A stretch of 64,000 nucleotides of DNA, from NCBI RefSeq assembly GCF_017084525.1, contig NZ_CP070950.1, positions 620,001 through 684,000 on the forward strand, in the 5' to 3' direction. Below, piece after piece: positions 1-12,220 of this stretch (its first letter is position 1; each line of letters begins with the position of its first letter). Position numbers and translations under genes: made by a program. The notes below the pieces were generated by a model. It was not told where the DNA came from. It made no database searches and saw only the letters and a list, made by a program, of their open reading frames with translations. The DNA is from Conexibacter sp. SYSU D00693. GTDB taxonomy: Bacteria > Actinomycetota > Thermoleophilia > Solirubrobacterales > Solirubrobacteraceae.

Positions 1-1
1 G

Positions 2-1108
2 GGCCTGACGCACCAGCCCACGGGCGCGGTGGTCGCGGCGGGGACGACGTCGCTGCCCGAGCTCCCGGGCGGCGACGCCAACTGGGACTACCGCTACGCC
101 TGGCTGCGCGACTCGGCGTTCATCGCCCGCGCGCTGCTCGACGCCACGTGCGCCGACGAGGCGGTGCGCTGGTTCGACTGGATCTGCAAGGCGGCGACGA
201 GCTGCCACGAGGCCGCGCACGTGCAGATCGTCTTCGGCCTGGGTGGGGAGCGCCAGCTGGACGAGCGCGAGCTCGACCACCTCGAGGGCTTCGGTGGCGC
301 GCGGCCCGTCCGGGTGGGCAACGCGGCGTGGCGCCAGCAGCAGCTCGACGTGCTCGGCGAGGTCCTCGACGTCGCGCTGCAGCTGCGCGACCACGACCTC
401 CTGGACCTCGACGACTTCACCCAGGACTTCCTCTGCCAGCTCGTCGACCGCGCGGCCGAGCAGTGGCGCGAGCCCGACGCGGGCATGTGGGAGGCGCGCG
501 CCGGCGACGAGCACCACACCGCCTCGAAGGTCATGTGCTGGGTGGCGCTGGACCGCGGGGTGCGGCTCGCCCGCGAGCTCGGCACGCACGCCGACGCCGA
601 GCACTGGGCCGCGGTCGCCGACGAGGTCCGCGGGACCGTCCTGCGCGAGGCCTGGAACGACGACCTGCAGGCCTTCGCCGGGACGCTGGGCGGCGACCAG
701 CTCGACGTCGCGGTGCTCGTCCTGCCGTCGTTCGGCTTCCTCGAGGCGACCGACCCGCGGATGCGCTCCACCGTCGCGGCGATCGAGGAGCGCCTCGGCC
801 GCGACGGCCTGCTCGTGCGCAGCGAGCGCCGACGCGAGGAGCCCGCGTTCCTGCCCGCCTCCTTCTGGCTCGCCGCCGCCCATGCCTGGGCCGGCGACGT
901 CGAGCGCGCCGAGGCGGTCTTCGCCCGCGCCACGGCCTGCGCCAACGACCTCGGTCTGCTCGCCGAGATGGCCGACCTGGAGACCGGCGAGCCGCTGGGC
1001 AACGTCCCCCAGGCGCTGACCCACGTCGGGCTCGTGCGTGCGGCGCACGCCATCGGCGAGGCCCGCGAGCGGACCACCGAGACCCCGAAGCAGGAGGTGG
1101 CCGCATGA
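2..1108 (+). CDS. Glycoside hydrolase family 15 protein (glucoamylase/trehalase type), 5' truncated by window
   Basis: C-terminal part of a GH15 enzyme, a family that hydrolyses terminal alpha-glucosidic bonds (glucoamylase; trehalase in mycobacteria). The frame is open from base 2, so the true start lies upstream. Seen directly: the family signature TTSLPELPGG followed by NWDYRYAWLRDSAF near 47-120, the ERELDHLEGFGGARPVRVGN block near 265-320, and the PASFW and LLAEMADLETGEPLGNVPQA blocks near 860-1015, where the catalytic base Glu of the family lies. No signal peptide can be judged without the N-terminus. The stop overlaps the ATG of the downstream SDR by four bases, so the two are probably co-translated. 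Substrate (starch, trehalose or other glucan) cannot be decided from this fragment. Confidence 0.9.
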   Translation, partial: GLTHQPTGAVVAAGTTSLPELPGGDANWDYRYAWLRDSAFIARALLDATCADEAVRWFDWICKAATSCHEAAHVQIVFGLGGERQLDERELDHLEGFGGARPVRVGNAAWRQQQLDVLGEVLDVALQLRDHDLLDLDDFTQDFLCQLVDRAAEQWREPDAGMWEARAGDEHHTASKVMCWVALDRGVRLARELGTHADAEHWAAVADEVRGTVLREAWNDDLQAFAGTLGGDQLDVAVLVLPSFGFLEATDPRMRSTVAAIEERLGRDGLLVRSERRREEPAFLPASFWLAAAHAWAGDVERAEAVFARATACANDLGLLAEMADLETGEPLGNVPQALTHVGLVRAAHAIGEARERTTETPKQEVAA

Positions 1109-2091
1109 GCCGCACCGTCGTCCTGACCGGCGCCAGCGCCGGCGTGGGGCGCGCCACGGCGCGCATGCTCGCGGCGCGCGGCGACCGCGTCGCGCTCATC
1201 GCCCGCAGCACCGTCCAGCTCGAGGCCACCGCGCAGGAGGTCCGCGCGGCCGGCGGCACGCCCCTCGTCCTGCCCTGCGACGTCGCCGACGCCGGGGCGG
1301 TCGAGGCGGCCGCGCAGCGTGCCGAGGACGAGCTGGGGCCGATCGACGTCTGGGTCAACGGCGCCATGACCGCCGTGCTCAAGCGCGTGCACGAGACCAC
1401 GCCCGAGGAGTTCGCGCGCGTGGCCCAGGTGAACTACCTGGGCGCCGTGCACGGGACCCTCGCCGCGCTGGCGCGGATGCGCCCGCGCGACCGCGGCACC
1501 ATCGTGCAGGTCGGCAGCGCGTTGAGCTACCGCGCCATCCCGCTGCAGGCGACCTACTGCGCGTCGAAGTTCGCGATGCGCGGCTTCACCGACGCGCTGC
1601 GCGTCGAGCTGCTCGAGGAGGGCTCGTCGATCCGCGTCACGATGGTCCAGCTGCCGGGGCTGAACACCCCGCAGTTCACCTGGGTGCGCACGAGCCTGCG
1701 GCGCCGGCCCAAGCCCGTGGCGCCGTTCTTCCAGCCCGAGCTCGCGGCCGACGCGATCCTGCACGCCATCGAGCACCCCAACCGCGAGCACTGGGTCGGC
1801 GGCAACACCGCGGTGATCATCGCCGCCGACAAGCTCGCGCCGCGCGCCGCCGACCTGTACCTCGCCAGGACGAACGTCGAGGGCCAGCAGGACGACACGG
1901 CGATCGACCCCGACGCGCGGGAGGACTACGTCTTCTCACCCGTCGAGGAGGACCGGGGCGCGCACGGCCCCTACGACGACGAGGCCGAGACCGGCAGCCG
2001 GCAGTGGCGCGCGGCCAAGGCGCTGGACCGCGTCACCGGGCCCCCGGCGCGGGCGCTGTCGGCCCTCGCCCGTCGCGTCGTGGCGCGCTGA
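1105..2091 (+). CDS. SDR family oxidoreductase
   Basis: Classical short-chain dehydrogenase/reductase of 328 residues, about 70 longer than the core family. Seen: the NAD(P)-binding motif TGASAGVG at residues 8-15 and the catalytic triad S138, Y151, K155 (YCASK). The C-terminal tail of about 60 residues is acidic and then basic (RQWRAAKALDRV...ARRVVAR) and lies outside the Rossmann domain. The start ATG sits in an ATGA overlap with the GH15 gene, so it depends on that transcript; no separate promoter is seen. Extended SDRs of this shape are common in actinobacteria without a defined substrate, so no reaction is assigned. Confidence 0.9.
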   Translation: MSRTVVLTGASAGVGRATARMLAARGDRVALIARSTVQLEATAQEVRAAGGTPLVLPCDVADAGAVEAAAQRAEDELGPIDVWVNGAMTAVLKRVHETTPEEFARVAQVNYLGAVHGTLAALARMRPRDRGTIVQVGSALSYRAIPLQATYCASKFAMRGFTDALRVELLEEGSSIRVTMVQLPGLNTPQFTWVRTSLRRRPKPVAPFFQPELAADAILHAIEHPNREHWVGGNTAVIIAADKLAPRAADLYLARTNVEGQQDDTAIDPDAREDYVFSPVEEDRGAHGPYDDEAETGSRQWRAAKALDRVTGPPARALSALARRVVAR

Positions 2092-2126
2092 TAGCGTGAG
2101 GGCACGCCCGTCGACGGCGGGCACGA

Positions 2127-2164
2127 GTCCTTTAACGCGGTCCTGTGAGGCCGGGAAGGAGCAG
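2127..2164 (+). promoter_or_regulatory. PyrR-binding RNA leader of the pyr operon
   Basis: Just before pyrR the sequence reads GTCCTTTAAC (2127-2136), then GGTCCTGTGAGG (2139-2150), then GGGAAGGAG (2153-2161), which is also the ribosome binding site. The TCC...GTGAGG...GGGA arrangement is the conserved PyrR-binding stem-loop. Because it contains the Shine-Dalgarno rather than preceding a terminator, it fits the translational repression known for PyrR in mycobacteria: with UMP high, PyrR would hold the site closed. A possible -10 (TAGCGT, 2092-2097) lies upstream. The match is by eye. Confidence 0.75.
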
Positions 2165-2719
2165 ATGATGGAGCACGAGAAGGTCGTCCTCGACGGGGAC
2201 GACATGCGGCGCACCCTGGTGCGCATCGCGCACGAGGTGGTGGAGCGCAACGGCGACCCGGAGCGGCTCGCCGTCGTCGGGATCCACCGCCGCGGGGCCG
2301 TCCTGGCCCGCCGCCTGCACGGGCTGCTGACCGACCTGCTCGAGCGCGAGCTGCCGCTCGGCGAGCTCGACATCTCCTTCTACCGCGACGACGTGTCGTC
2401 GCGGACCGAGCAGCCGGTCGTCCACGCCACGAGCATCGGCTTCGACGTCGACGGCGCGACGATCGTCATCGTCGACGACGTCCTCTACACGGGGCGCACC
2501 GTCCGGTCGGCGATCGAGGCCCTCTTCGACTACGGGCGGCCCGCCCGCGTCCAGCTCGCCGTCCTGGCCGACCGCGGCCACCGCGAGCTGCCCTTCCGGC
2601 CCGACTACGTCGGCAAGAACCTGCCCACCTCGCGCGCCGAGCGCGTGAACGTCCGCGTCGAGGAGCTCGACGGGGTCGACGAGGTGCGCATCGTCTCCCT
2701 CTCGGAGGTGACGGCATGA
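2165..2719 (+). CDS. pyrR: Bifunctional pyr operon regulator / uracil phosphoribosyltransferase PyrR
   Basis: RNA-binding regulator of pyrimidine synthesis with uracil phosphoribosyltransferase fold, 184 residues, the normal length. The PRPP-binding motif IVIVDDVLYTGRT spans residues 100-112, and the YRDD block near residue 75 is typical of PyrR. The start is one of two adjacent ATGs (2165 or 2168), placed a few bases after the AAGGAG ribosome site that lies inside the PyrR-type leader. It is the first gene of the pyr operon and its stop overlaps the pyrB ATG by four bases, so repression at its ribosome site should affect the coupled downstream genes. Confidence 0.95.
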   Translation: MMEHEKVVLDGDDMRRTLVRIAHEVVERNGDPERLAVVGIHRRGAVLARRLHGLLTDLLERELPLGELDISFYRDDVSSRTEQPVVHATSIGFDVDGATIVIVDDVLYTGRTVRSAIEALFDYGRPARVQLAVLADRGHRELPFRPDYVGKNLPTSRAERVNVRVEELDGVDEVRIVSLSEVTA

Positions 2720-3645
2720 GGCACCTGCTCTCCATCGAGGAGCTCACGCGCCAGGACATCGAGCGCATCTGCGACCGCGCCACCGCGTTCGCCGAGGTCG
2801 CCGAGCGCGAGGTCAAGAAGGTCCCCGCCCTGCGCGGCCGGACCGTGCTCAACCTCTTCTACGAGTCCTCGACGCGCACCCGCTCGAGCTTCGAGCTCGC
2901 CGCCAAGCGCCTCAGCGCGGATGTCGTGAACTTCTCGGCCAGCGGGTCGAGCGTCGAGAAGGGCGAGTCGCTCAAGGACACCATCCTCACCCTCACTGCC
3001 CACAAGCCCGACGCGATCGTCATCCGCACGCCGTGGGCCGGGGCCGCCGAGCTCGTCTCGCGGTGGGCGCCCGCCGCGGTCGTCAACGCCGGCGACGGCA
3101 AGCACGAGCACCCGACCCAGGCGCTGCTGGACGTCCACACGCTGCGCCGCCGGATCGGCGCCCTGGACGGCGCGAAGATCTGGATCGTCGGCGACGTCCT
3201 GCACTCCCGCGTCGCGCGCTCGAACATCCTCGCCTTCCGCAAGATGGGCGCCGAGGTCACCGTCGCCGGCCCGCCGACGCTCATCCCGCGCGGCATCGAG
3301 GAGGCGCTGGGCTGCGAGGTCCGCTACACGCTCGACGAGCTCAACGAGGCCGACGTCGTCTACGCGCTGCGGATGCAGAACGAGCGGATGACCGAGGCGT
3401 GGATCCCGAGCCTGCGCGAGTACGCGTCGGCCTACCAGGTCAACGGCCGGCGCCTGCACCCGCGCCAGGTGCTCATGCACCCCGGGCCGGTGAACCGCGG
3501 GGTGGAGCTCAGTGGCGAGGTCGTCGACTCGCCCCAGGCCGTCATCACCGCGCAGGTCGCCTCGGGCGTCGTCGTGCGGATGGCGGTGCTCTACGAGGTC
3601 CTCGCGGGCGCGCGGACCGAGGCGCCGACGCCGGTGACCGCATGA
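2716..3645 (+). CDS. pyrB: Aspartate carbamoyltransferase catalytic chain
   Basis: Second step of UMP synthesis: carbamoyl phosphate plus aspartate to carbamoyl aspartate. The 309 residues match the catalytic chain. Seen: the carbamoyl-phosphate motif STRTR at residues 52-56, the HPTQALLD motif, and the C-terminal [11 protein letters not shown] block. No pyrI regulatory subunit follows, as usual for actinobacteria, where control is at gene expression by PyrR. The start overlaps pyrR and the stop overlaps the pyrC ATG, so it sits inside a translationally coupled chain. Confidence 0.97.
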   Translation: MRHLLSIEELTRQDIERICDRATAFAEVAEREVKKVPALRGRTVLNLFYESSTRTRSSFELAAKRLSADVVNFSASGSSVEKGESLKDTILTLTAHKPDAIVIRTPWAGAAELVSRWAPAAVVNAGDGKHEHPTQALLDVHTLRRRIGALDGAKIWIVGDVLHSRVARSNILAFRKMGAEVTVAGPPTLIPRGIEEALGCEVRYTLDELNEADVVYALRMQNERMTEAWIPSLREYASAYQVNGRRLHPRQVLMHPGPVNRGVELSGEVVDSPQAVITAQVASGVVVRMAVLYEVLAGARTEAPTPVTA

Positions 3646-4982
3646 CCGCGTCGCTGCTGGTCCGCGCCCCGGCGCCCGCCGTGACGCTCCTCGTCCGCGG
3701 CGCGCACGTCCTCGACCCGCGCGAGGCGCTCGACGGGCCCATGGACGTCCTGGTGCGCGACGGCGAGGTCGCCCAGCTCGCCGACGCCGGGACGCTCGAC
3801 GCGCCCGACGGCGCCGAGGTCGTCGACGGCGCGGGCAAGCACCTGCTGCCCGCCTTCGTCGACCCGCACGTCCACCTGCGCACCCCCGGCCAGGAGCACA
3901 AGGAGGACCTCGAGACCGGCACCCGCGCCGCGGCCGCCGGCGGGTTCTGCGCCGTGCTGGCGATGCCGAACACCGACCCGGTCCTCGACTCGCCCTCCAT
4001 CCTCGGCTCGCTGCGCGACGCCGCCGCGCGCGACGCGCGCGTGCCCGTCGGCTTCGTCCCCGCCATCACCCGCGGCCTGCACGGCCAGGAGCTGACGGAG
4101 ATGGCCGCACTGCGCGAGCTCGGCGCGGCGGGCTTCACCGACGACGGCCGCCCGGTGGTGTCAGCGGGGATGCTGCGCAAGGCGCTGCAGTACCAGCGCC
4201 TGTGCGGCGGCGTGCTCGCCCTCCACGAGGAGGACCCGTCGCTCTCGGGCGCCGGCGTCATGCGCGAGGGCGTGGTGAGCGCGCTGCTCGGCGTCGCCGG
4301 GATCCCGTCGATCAGCGAGTCGACGATGGTCGCGCGCGACGCGCAGATCGCCGGCTACGAGGGCGGGCGCGTCCACTTTCAGCACCTGAGCTCGGTCGAC
4401 TCGGTCGAGGCCGTCGCCCGCGCGAAGGAGCAGGGCATCCAGGTGACCTGCGAGGCCAGCCCGCACCACCTCACGCTCACCGACGAGGCGGTCCGCGGCC
4501 TGGACACGTCGATGAAGATGAACCCGCCGCTGGGCACCGAGGCCGACCGCCAGGCGCTCATCGAGGGTCTGCGCTCGGGCGTCGTGGACTGCATCGCGAC
4601 CGACCACGCCCCGCACGCGCGCGACGAGAAGGAGGTCCCCTTCGAGCAGGCGCCCATGGGCACCACCGGGCTCGAGACGTCCTTCGCCGTCGTGCACACC
4701 GAGCTCGTCCGGCCCGGGGTCCTGCCGCTGGACCTCGTCGTCGAGCGGCTCACCAGCGGCGGCGCGCTCTTCGGCCTGCCGCTGCCGCGGATCGCCGTGG
4801 GCGAGGAGGCCAACCTCACGCTGGTCGACCTCGCCGCGCAGTGGACCGCCGGCGAGAACGGCTGGGAGAGCCGCTCCGCCAACTCCTGCTTCACCGGCCG
4901 TCGCCTGCACGGCCGCGTCCTGCTCACCGTCGCGGCCGGCTCCGTCGCCTTCCGCACCCGCCAGTTCGAGGTCGTCTCCTAA
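3642..4982 (+). CDS. pyrC: Dihydroorotase
   Basis: Third step of UMP synthesis, cyclising carbamoyl aspartate to dihydroorotate; a zinc amidohydrolase of 446 residues, the length of the bacterial type-I class. Seen: the metal-binding [10 protein letters not shown] block with H76 and H78, and the TDHAPHA block with D321 and H323. The ATG at 3642 overlaps the pyrB stop (ATGA). Starting there gives a roughly 18-residue N-terminal extension before the usual [11 protein letters not shown] beta strand, so an internal start is possible but not needed. The TAA stop is directly abutted by the carA start. Confidence 0.95.
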   Translation: MTASLLVRAPAPAVTLLVRGAHVLDPREALDGPMDVLVRDGEVAQLADAGTLDAPDGAEVVDGAGKHLLPAFVDPHVHLRTPGQEHKEDLETGTRAAAAGGFCAVLAMPNTDPVLDSPSILGSLRDAAARDARVPVGFVPAITRGLHGQELTEMAALRELGAAGFTDDGRPVVSAGMLRKALQYQRLCGGVLALHEEDPSLSGAGVMREGVVSALLGVAGIPSISESTMVARDAQIAGYEGGRVHFQHLSSVDSVEAVARAKEQGIQVTCEASPHHLTLTDEAVRGLDTSMKMNPPLGTEADRQALIEGLRSGVVDCIATDHAPHARDEKEVPFEQAPMGTTGLETSFAVVHTELVRPGVLPLDLVVERLTSGGALFGLPLPRIAVGEEANLTLVDLAAQWTAGENGWESRSANSCFTGRRLHGRVLLTVAAGSVAFRTRQFEVVS

Positions 4983-6103
4983 GTGTCTGCCTACGTCCTG
5001 CTCGAAGACGGCACCCGCTTCGACGGCGATGCCTGCGGCGCCGACGCCGCCGCCGTCGGCGAGGTCGTCTTCACCACCGGCATGTCCGGCTACCAGGAGT
5101 CGATGACCGACGCCTCGTTCGCCGGCCAGCTCATCACCTTCACCTACCCGCACATCGGCAACTACGGGGTGTCGGCGGCGCACATGGAGAGCGACCGGGT
5201 CTGGGCCCGCGCCGCGATCATGCGCGACGCGCGCAACGCCGAGGACGCGCCCGACGCGGAGATGGGCTGGCTGGACTGGCTGCGCGACTGCGGCATCCCG
5301 GCCGTCACGGGCGTCGACACGCGCGCGCTGGTCCGCCACATCCGCGAGGCCGGCTCGATGAAGGGCGGCGTCTTCCCCGGCACGATGTCCGAGGACGAGG
5401 CGCGGCGCCTCATCGACGCCGAGCCGTCGATGGTCGGGCGCGACCTCGCCCGGGAGGTGACGCCGAAGGAGGCCACGACGCACGGGCCGGTCGACGGGGT
5501 GCGCATCCACGCCATCGACACGGGCATCAAGACGTCGATCGTCCGCCACCTCACCGACCGCGGCGCGCGCGTGACGCTGCACCCGTGCTCGGTGACCAGC
5601 GAGGAGCTGCTGGCCACGGACGCCGACGGCTTCTTCCTGGCCAACGGCCCCGGCGACCCGGCCGCGCTGGGCCACATCGTCGCGACGATCCGCGACCTCG
5701 TCGGCAAGAAGCCGGTGTGGGGCATCTGCCTCGGCCACCAGCTGCTCTGCCAGGCCGTCGGCCTCGAGACGTTCAAGCTGCCCTTCGGCCACCGCGGGGC
5801 CAACCACCCCGTCAAGGACCTGACGACCGGCCACATCGAGATCACCTCCCAGAACCACGGCTTCGCCGTGGTCGGGCCGGGCGGCGCGCACACCATCGAC
5901 ACCGACGAGGCGGTGCGCTGGGAGACCGACTTCGGGGCCGCCCAGCTCACCCACGTGAACCTCTACGACCGCACCGTCGAGGGCCTGCAGCTGCTCGACG
6001 TCCCGGGCGGCACCGTCCAGTACCACCCGGAGGCGGGCCCCGGCCCGCACGACGCGCTCTACCAGTTCGACCGCTTCATCGAGTCCATCAAGGAGGCTGC
6101 GTG

Positions 6104-6104
<1 letters not shown>
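4983..6104 (+). CDS. carA: Carbamoyl-phosphate synthase small (glutaminase) subunit
   Basis: Releases ammonia from glutamine and channels it to CarB for carbamoyl phosphate, used for pyrimidines and arginine. Of 373 residues, the N-terminal CPSase domain carries the family block [14 protein letters not shown] and the C-terminal class-I glutamine amidotransferase carries GICLGHQLL with nucleophile C249 and the HPE pair H348/E350. Translation starts at a GTG immediately after the pyrC TAA (zero-base gap), which suggests coupling. Its TGA shares one base with the carB ATG. Confidence 0.97.
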
Positions 6105-9189
<3,085 letters not shown>

Positions 9190-9193
<4 letters not shown>

Positions 9194-10002
9194 GCGCGAC
9201 CGCCGAGCCGGCGGCGGCGCCGTTCGGCCGGCGGCGCGGCGTCGTCACCACCGCCCGCAAGGTCGGGGCCTACGTCGTCCTCGAGCTCACCGACCGCGAC
9301 GGCCCCGCGCCGGTGCCGGGCCAGTTCTACATGCTGGCCGCGGCGACGGGCTGGGGCGCGGGCGACGACGAGCGCCCCTACCTGCCGCGCGCCTTCTCCT
9401 GCATGGGAGCGGCCAACGGGCGGCTGTGGTTCATGCTCGAGGACGTCGGCCCCGGCACCCATCGGCTGACGAAGCTCCTCAAGGGCGAGGGCGTGTGGCT
9501 CACCGGCCCGCTGGGGCACGGCTTCCGCGCGCCGGACGAGGGCCGCCGGCCGGTCCTCTGCGGCGGCGGCGTCGGCGTCCCGCCGCTGGTGATGTGGACC
9601 AACGCCCTGCACGCCGCCGGCCAGTCGCCGGCGCTGCTGCTGGGCTTCCGCGGCCGGCGCCACGCCGAGGTCGCCACGACGCTGCCCACGGCGCAGGTCG
9701 CCACCGACGACGGCTCGATGGGCCACCACGGCCTCGTGACCGACCTCCTGGTCGCCGAGCTCGACCGCGACCCGCACGCCGTCGTCTACGCCTGCGGGCC
9801 GCCCGGGATGCTCGAGGCGATCCGCGGCCTGTGCGTCGAGCGCGCCGTGCCGGCGCAGCTCGCGCTCGAGGCGGGCATGGCCTGCGGGTTCGGCGCGTGC
9901 TTCGGCTGCGTCGTCCCGCTGGCCGAGGGCGGCTACGCGCGCGTGTGCGTCGACGGCCCCGTCATGGACGCCGCGGCGCTCCGGGAGGTGCCGGCGCATT
10001 GA
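9190..10002 (+). CDS. pyrK: Dihydroorotate dehydrogenase electron transfer subunit
   Basis: FAD and [2Fe-2S] protein that passes electrons from class 1B dihydroorotate dehydrogenase to NAD+. Of 270 residues, the N-terminal part is a ferredoxin-reductase-like FAD domain ([19 protein letters not shown]), followed by an NAD-binding region ([11 protein letters not shown]). The C-terminal iron-sulphur ligands C232, C237, C240 and C253 are all present. The GTG start lies in a GTGA overlap with carB, and the next gene, pyrD, starts inside its last codons. Its presence classifies the neighbouring PyrD as the NAD-linked 1B type rather than the quinone-linked type. Confidence 0.93.
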
Positions 10003-10895
10003 GCCTCACGTTCCTCGGCATCGAGCTGGCCCACCCGGTCATCAACGGCTCGGGCACCTTCGACGCCATCGCCGCCCGCAAGGTCTTCGGCGACGCGCTG
10101 CTCGAGCGCTTCCCGTTCAGCGCGTTCGTCTCCAAGACGATCACCCTCGCGCCGCGCGAGGGCAACCCGCCGCCGCGGCTCTACGAGACCGCGTCCGGGA
10201 TGGTCAACTCCATCGGCCTCCCGAACAAGGGCCTCGAGGGCTACCTGGCCCACGACCTGCCGCAGCTGGCGCAGCTGCCCGTGCCGCTCATCACGAACGT
10301 CATGGGCTCGACCGGCGACGAGCTCGCCCAGCTCGTCGAGGCCTGCGACGCCCGCGAGGAGATCGCGGCGCTCGAGCTCAACGTCTCCTGCCCGAACGTG
10401 AAGACCGGGCTGGACATCGGCGCCGACCCCGCGTCGCTGGCCGCGGTCATGGACGCCGTGCGCCCGCGCACGAGCAAGCCGCTGATCGTGAAGCTCACCC
10501 CGAACACGGCGGACGTCGCGGCGGTCGCCGTGGCCGCTGCGGCGCACGGCGCGGACGCCGTCTCGCTCATCAACACCCTGCGCGCGATGCCGATGGTCGG
10601 CGGCGAGCCGTGGCTCGGTGCGCGGACCGGCGGCCTGAGCGGCGCGGCGGTGCGCCAGGTGGCCCTGGCGCAGGTCGCGGCGGTCGCGGCGCGCGTCGAC
10701 GTGCCGGTCGTCGGCATGGGCGGCGTCGAACGGTCGTCGCACGCCCGCCAGCTGCTCGACGCGGGCGCGACGCTCGTCGCCGTCGGAACGGCTTCGTTCA
10801 GGGATCCGGCGGTGGGTGGACGGATCGCCGAGGACCTCGGCCGGAAATCCGCAAAGTCCGGGGATTCTGTCGCGACGGCCCAACCGCACGGGTAG
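9999..10895 (+). CDS. pyrD: Dihydroorotate dehydrogenase, class 1B catalytic subunit
   Basis: Oxidises dihydroorotate to orotate on FMN. The 298 residues carry the substrate loop NPPPRLYETASGMVNSIGLPN, the LNVSCPNV block with catalytic base C131 (Cys is diagnostic of class 1), and the FMN-phosphate region GMGGV. It starts at TTG 9999, which overlaps the pyrK TGA; no better start exists before the conserved [10 protein letters not shown] strand. It ends the operon: a strong hairpin follows about 40 bases later. pyrE and pyrF, needed to finish UMP, are not in this window. Confidence 0.95.
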   Translation: MSLTFLGIELAHPVINGSGTFDAIAARKVFGDALLERFPFSAFVSKTITLAPREGNPPPRLYETASGMVNSIGLPNKGLEGYLAHDLPQLAQLPVPLITNVMGSTGDELAQLVEACDAREEIAALELNVSCPNVKTGLDIGADPASLAAVMDAVRPRTSKPLIVKLTPNTADVAAVAVAAAAHGADAVSLINTLRAMPMVGGEPWLGARTGGLSGAAVRQVALAQVAAVAARVDVPVVGMGGVERSSHARQLLDAGATLVAVGTASFRDPAVGGRIAEDLGRKSAKSGDSVATAQPHG

Positions 10896-10931
10896 GAAAA
10901 CCGCTGCAAATACGGGGCGGACCGTCGACCA

Positions 10932-10968
10932 ACCTGCACATGCCTGAAGCTCAGGTCGAGGTGCAGGT
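10932..10968 (+). terminator. Hairpin between pyrD and mihF
   Basis: A two-part stem-loop. The outer arms ACCTGCAC (10932-10939) and GTGCAGGT (10961-10968) are perfectly complementary. Inside are CCTGA (10943-10947) and TCAGG (10951-10955) around a 3-base loop. No T-tract follows, which is common for actinobacterial terminators. It could end the pyr transcript or act as a DNA-level operator for mihF. Confidence 0.5.
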
Positions 10969-11008
10969 GAATGTGGCGATCCGGCCCGTCGGGCGAGCGG
11001 GCGACGTG

Positions 11009-11014
11009 TAGACT
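11009..11014 (+). promoter_or_regulatory. -10 element of mihF (near-leaderless)
   Basis: TAGACT, ending 11 bases before the mihF ATG with no Shine-Dalgarno between them. Initiation 6-9 bases after the hexamer would give a leader of only a few bases. No clear -35 is seen. The same arrangement recurs before many genes of the window. Confidence 0.5.
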
Positions 11015-11025
11015 CGCCGCCCCCG

Positions 11026-11370
11026 ATGCCGCCGACGACCTCTTCGCCCACCAAGCACTCGGCGGCACCCGAGCGGAGCCTCAACCAGCGGATGGACGCC
11101 CTCCAGAAGGCGAACGTCATCCGCACCAAGCGCGCGCAGCTCAAGCGCGACCTGAAGGCCGGTCGGGTGTCGATCCACCAGCTGCTCCTGGAGCCCCCGG
11201 ACTACCTCGAGACCGCCAAGGTCATGGACATGCTCCTGGCGGTGCCGAAGTACGGCCGGGTCAAGGCGAACAAGGTCCTGCAGACCTGCCGGATCTCCCC
11301 GTCGAAGACCATCGGCGGCCTCTCCGCGCGCCAGCGCGCGGAGCTCGTCGGGCTGCTGCGCTCGCGCTAG
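11026..11370 (+). CDS. mihF: Actinobacterial integration host factor mIHF
   Basis: Small basic nucleoid-associated protein of actinobacteria that bends DNA and supports chromosome structure and site-specific integration; unrelated in sequence to proteobacterial IHF. Of 114 residues, the first 20 or so are a disordered Ser/Pro/Thr-rich tail. The rest matches the family: the helical RTKRAQLKRDLKAG segment, then a helix-two-turn-helix region with VPKYGRVKANKVL and the C-terminal ISPSKTIGGLSARQRAEL. Its place directly before gmk is the canonical actinobacterial order. Likely leaderless from the TAGACT element just upstream. Confidence 0.93.
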   Translation: MPPTTSSPTKHSAAPERSLNQRMDALQKANVIRTKRAQLKRDLKAGRVSIHQLLLEPPDYLETAKVMDMLLAVPKYGRVKANKVLQTCRISPSKTIGGLSARQRAELVGLLRSR

Positions 11371-11404
11371 GCAGCCGTCCGGCCGGCCGGGCAGGATCGC
11401 GTCC

Positions 11405-11977
11405 TTGGCGCGCGTCTTCGTCATCACCGGCCCGTCGGGCGTCGGCAAGGGCACGCTCATCCGGCTGCTGCGCGAGCAGGTGCCCGAGCTGGCCCTGAGC
11501 GTCTCGGCGACCACGCGCCGCCCGCGCACGGGGGAGACCCACGGCGAGGACTACTGGTTCCTCACCGACGAGGAGTTCGAGCAGCGGGTCGCCGAGGGCG
11601 ACTTCGTCGAGTGGGCCGAGTACTCGGGGCGCCGCTACGGGACCCTGCGCTCCGAGCTGGAGCGCTGCCTCGCGCGCGGGGTGCCGGTGGTCCTGGAGAT
11701 CGAGGTGCAGGGCGCGCGGCAGGTCCGCGAGACGATGCCCGACGCGGTCCAGGTCTTCATCGCGCCGCCGTCGCCCGACGTGCTGCGCCAGCGGCTCATC
11801 GGCCGCGGGACGGACTCGGCGGAGGACGTCGCCCGCCGCCTGGAGACCGCGGAGCGCGAGCTGGCCGCGCACGACGAGTTCGACCACGAGGTGGTCAACG
11901 ACCGCCTCGAGGACGCGGCCGCCCAGCTGGCCCGCATCGTGCGGGAGTCGCTCGGCGGTACACTCGCGGGCGCATGA
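11405..11977 (+). CDS. gmk: Guanylate kinase
   Basis: Phosphorylates GMP to GDP with ATP. The 190 residues carry the P-loop TGPSGVGKGTL (residues 8-18), the GMP-binding TTRRPRTGE block and the YWFLTDEEFEQ lid region. It starts at TTG 11405; no ATG or GTG lies upstream of the conserved RVFVITGPSG strand. A CAGGAT hexamer ends seven bases before the TTG, so this gene too may be leaderless. Its last four bases overlap the rpoZ start. Confidence 0.95.
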   Translation: MARVFVITGPSGVGKGTLIRLLREQVPELALSVSATTRRPRTGETHGEDYWFLTDEEFEQRVAEGDFVEWAEYSGRRYGTLRSELERCLARGVPVVLEIEVQGARQVRETMPDAVQVFIAPPSPDVLRQRLIGRGTDSAEDVARRLETAERELAAHDEFDHEVVNDRLEDAAAQLARIVRESLGGTLAGA

Positions 11978-12201
11978 TCAACCCTCGCATCGATCGGCTG
12001 CTCGACCACGTCGACAGCAACTACGCGTCGGTCCTGGTCGCCGCCAAGCGCGCGCGCCAGATCAACTCGTACTACCACAACCTCGGTGAGGGGACCTTCG
12101 ACGAGTTCCCGCCGCCGATGGTGGAGTCCGCGTCGAAGAACTACCTGACCATCGCGCTCGAGGAAGTCGCCTCGGGCAAGGTCAAGTACACCTACCGGTA
12201 G
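11974..12201 (+). CDS. rpoZ: RNA polymerase omega subunit
   Basis: 75-residue omega subunit, which stabilises the beta' subunit of RNA polymerase. Conserved features: an N-terminal helix with RIDRLLDHVDSNYASVLVAAKRARQI (residues 5-30) and the C-terminal KNYLTIALEEVASGKVKY. Too short to be prominent but the match is clear, and gmk-rpoZ-coaBC is a conserved order. A TACACT hexamer at 11959-11964 lies nine bases before the ATG, inside the gmk end, so a leaderless internal promoter is likely besides readthrough. Confidence 0.93.
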   Translation: MINPRIDRLLDHVDSNYASVLVAAKRARQINSYYHNLGEGTFDEFPPPMVESASKNYLTIALEEVASGKVKYTYR

Positions 12202-12220
12202 GCCTCCACGGAGCGTCGCC

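Noticed and set aside
94-1791. Long open frame of 565 codons on the minus strand opposite the GH15 and SDR genes
   Set aside because: Its translation has no recognisable domain and mirrors codon-position GC bias; both plus-strand genes have clear family motifs.
10940-11011. 23-codon frame (MPEAQVEVQV...) between pyrD and mihF, possible leader peptide
   Set aside because: It starts inside the strong hairpin, has no ribosome site, and lies upstream of the likely mihF transcription start.
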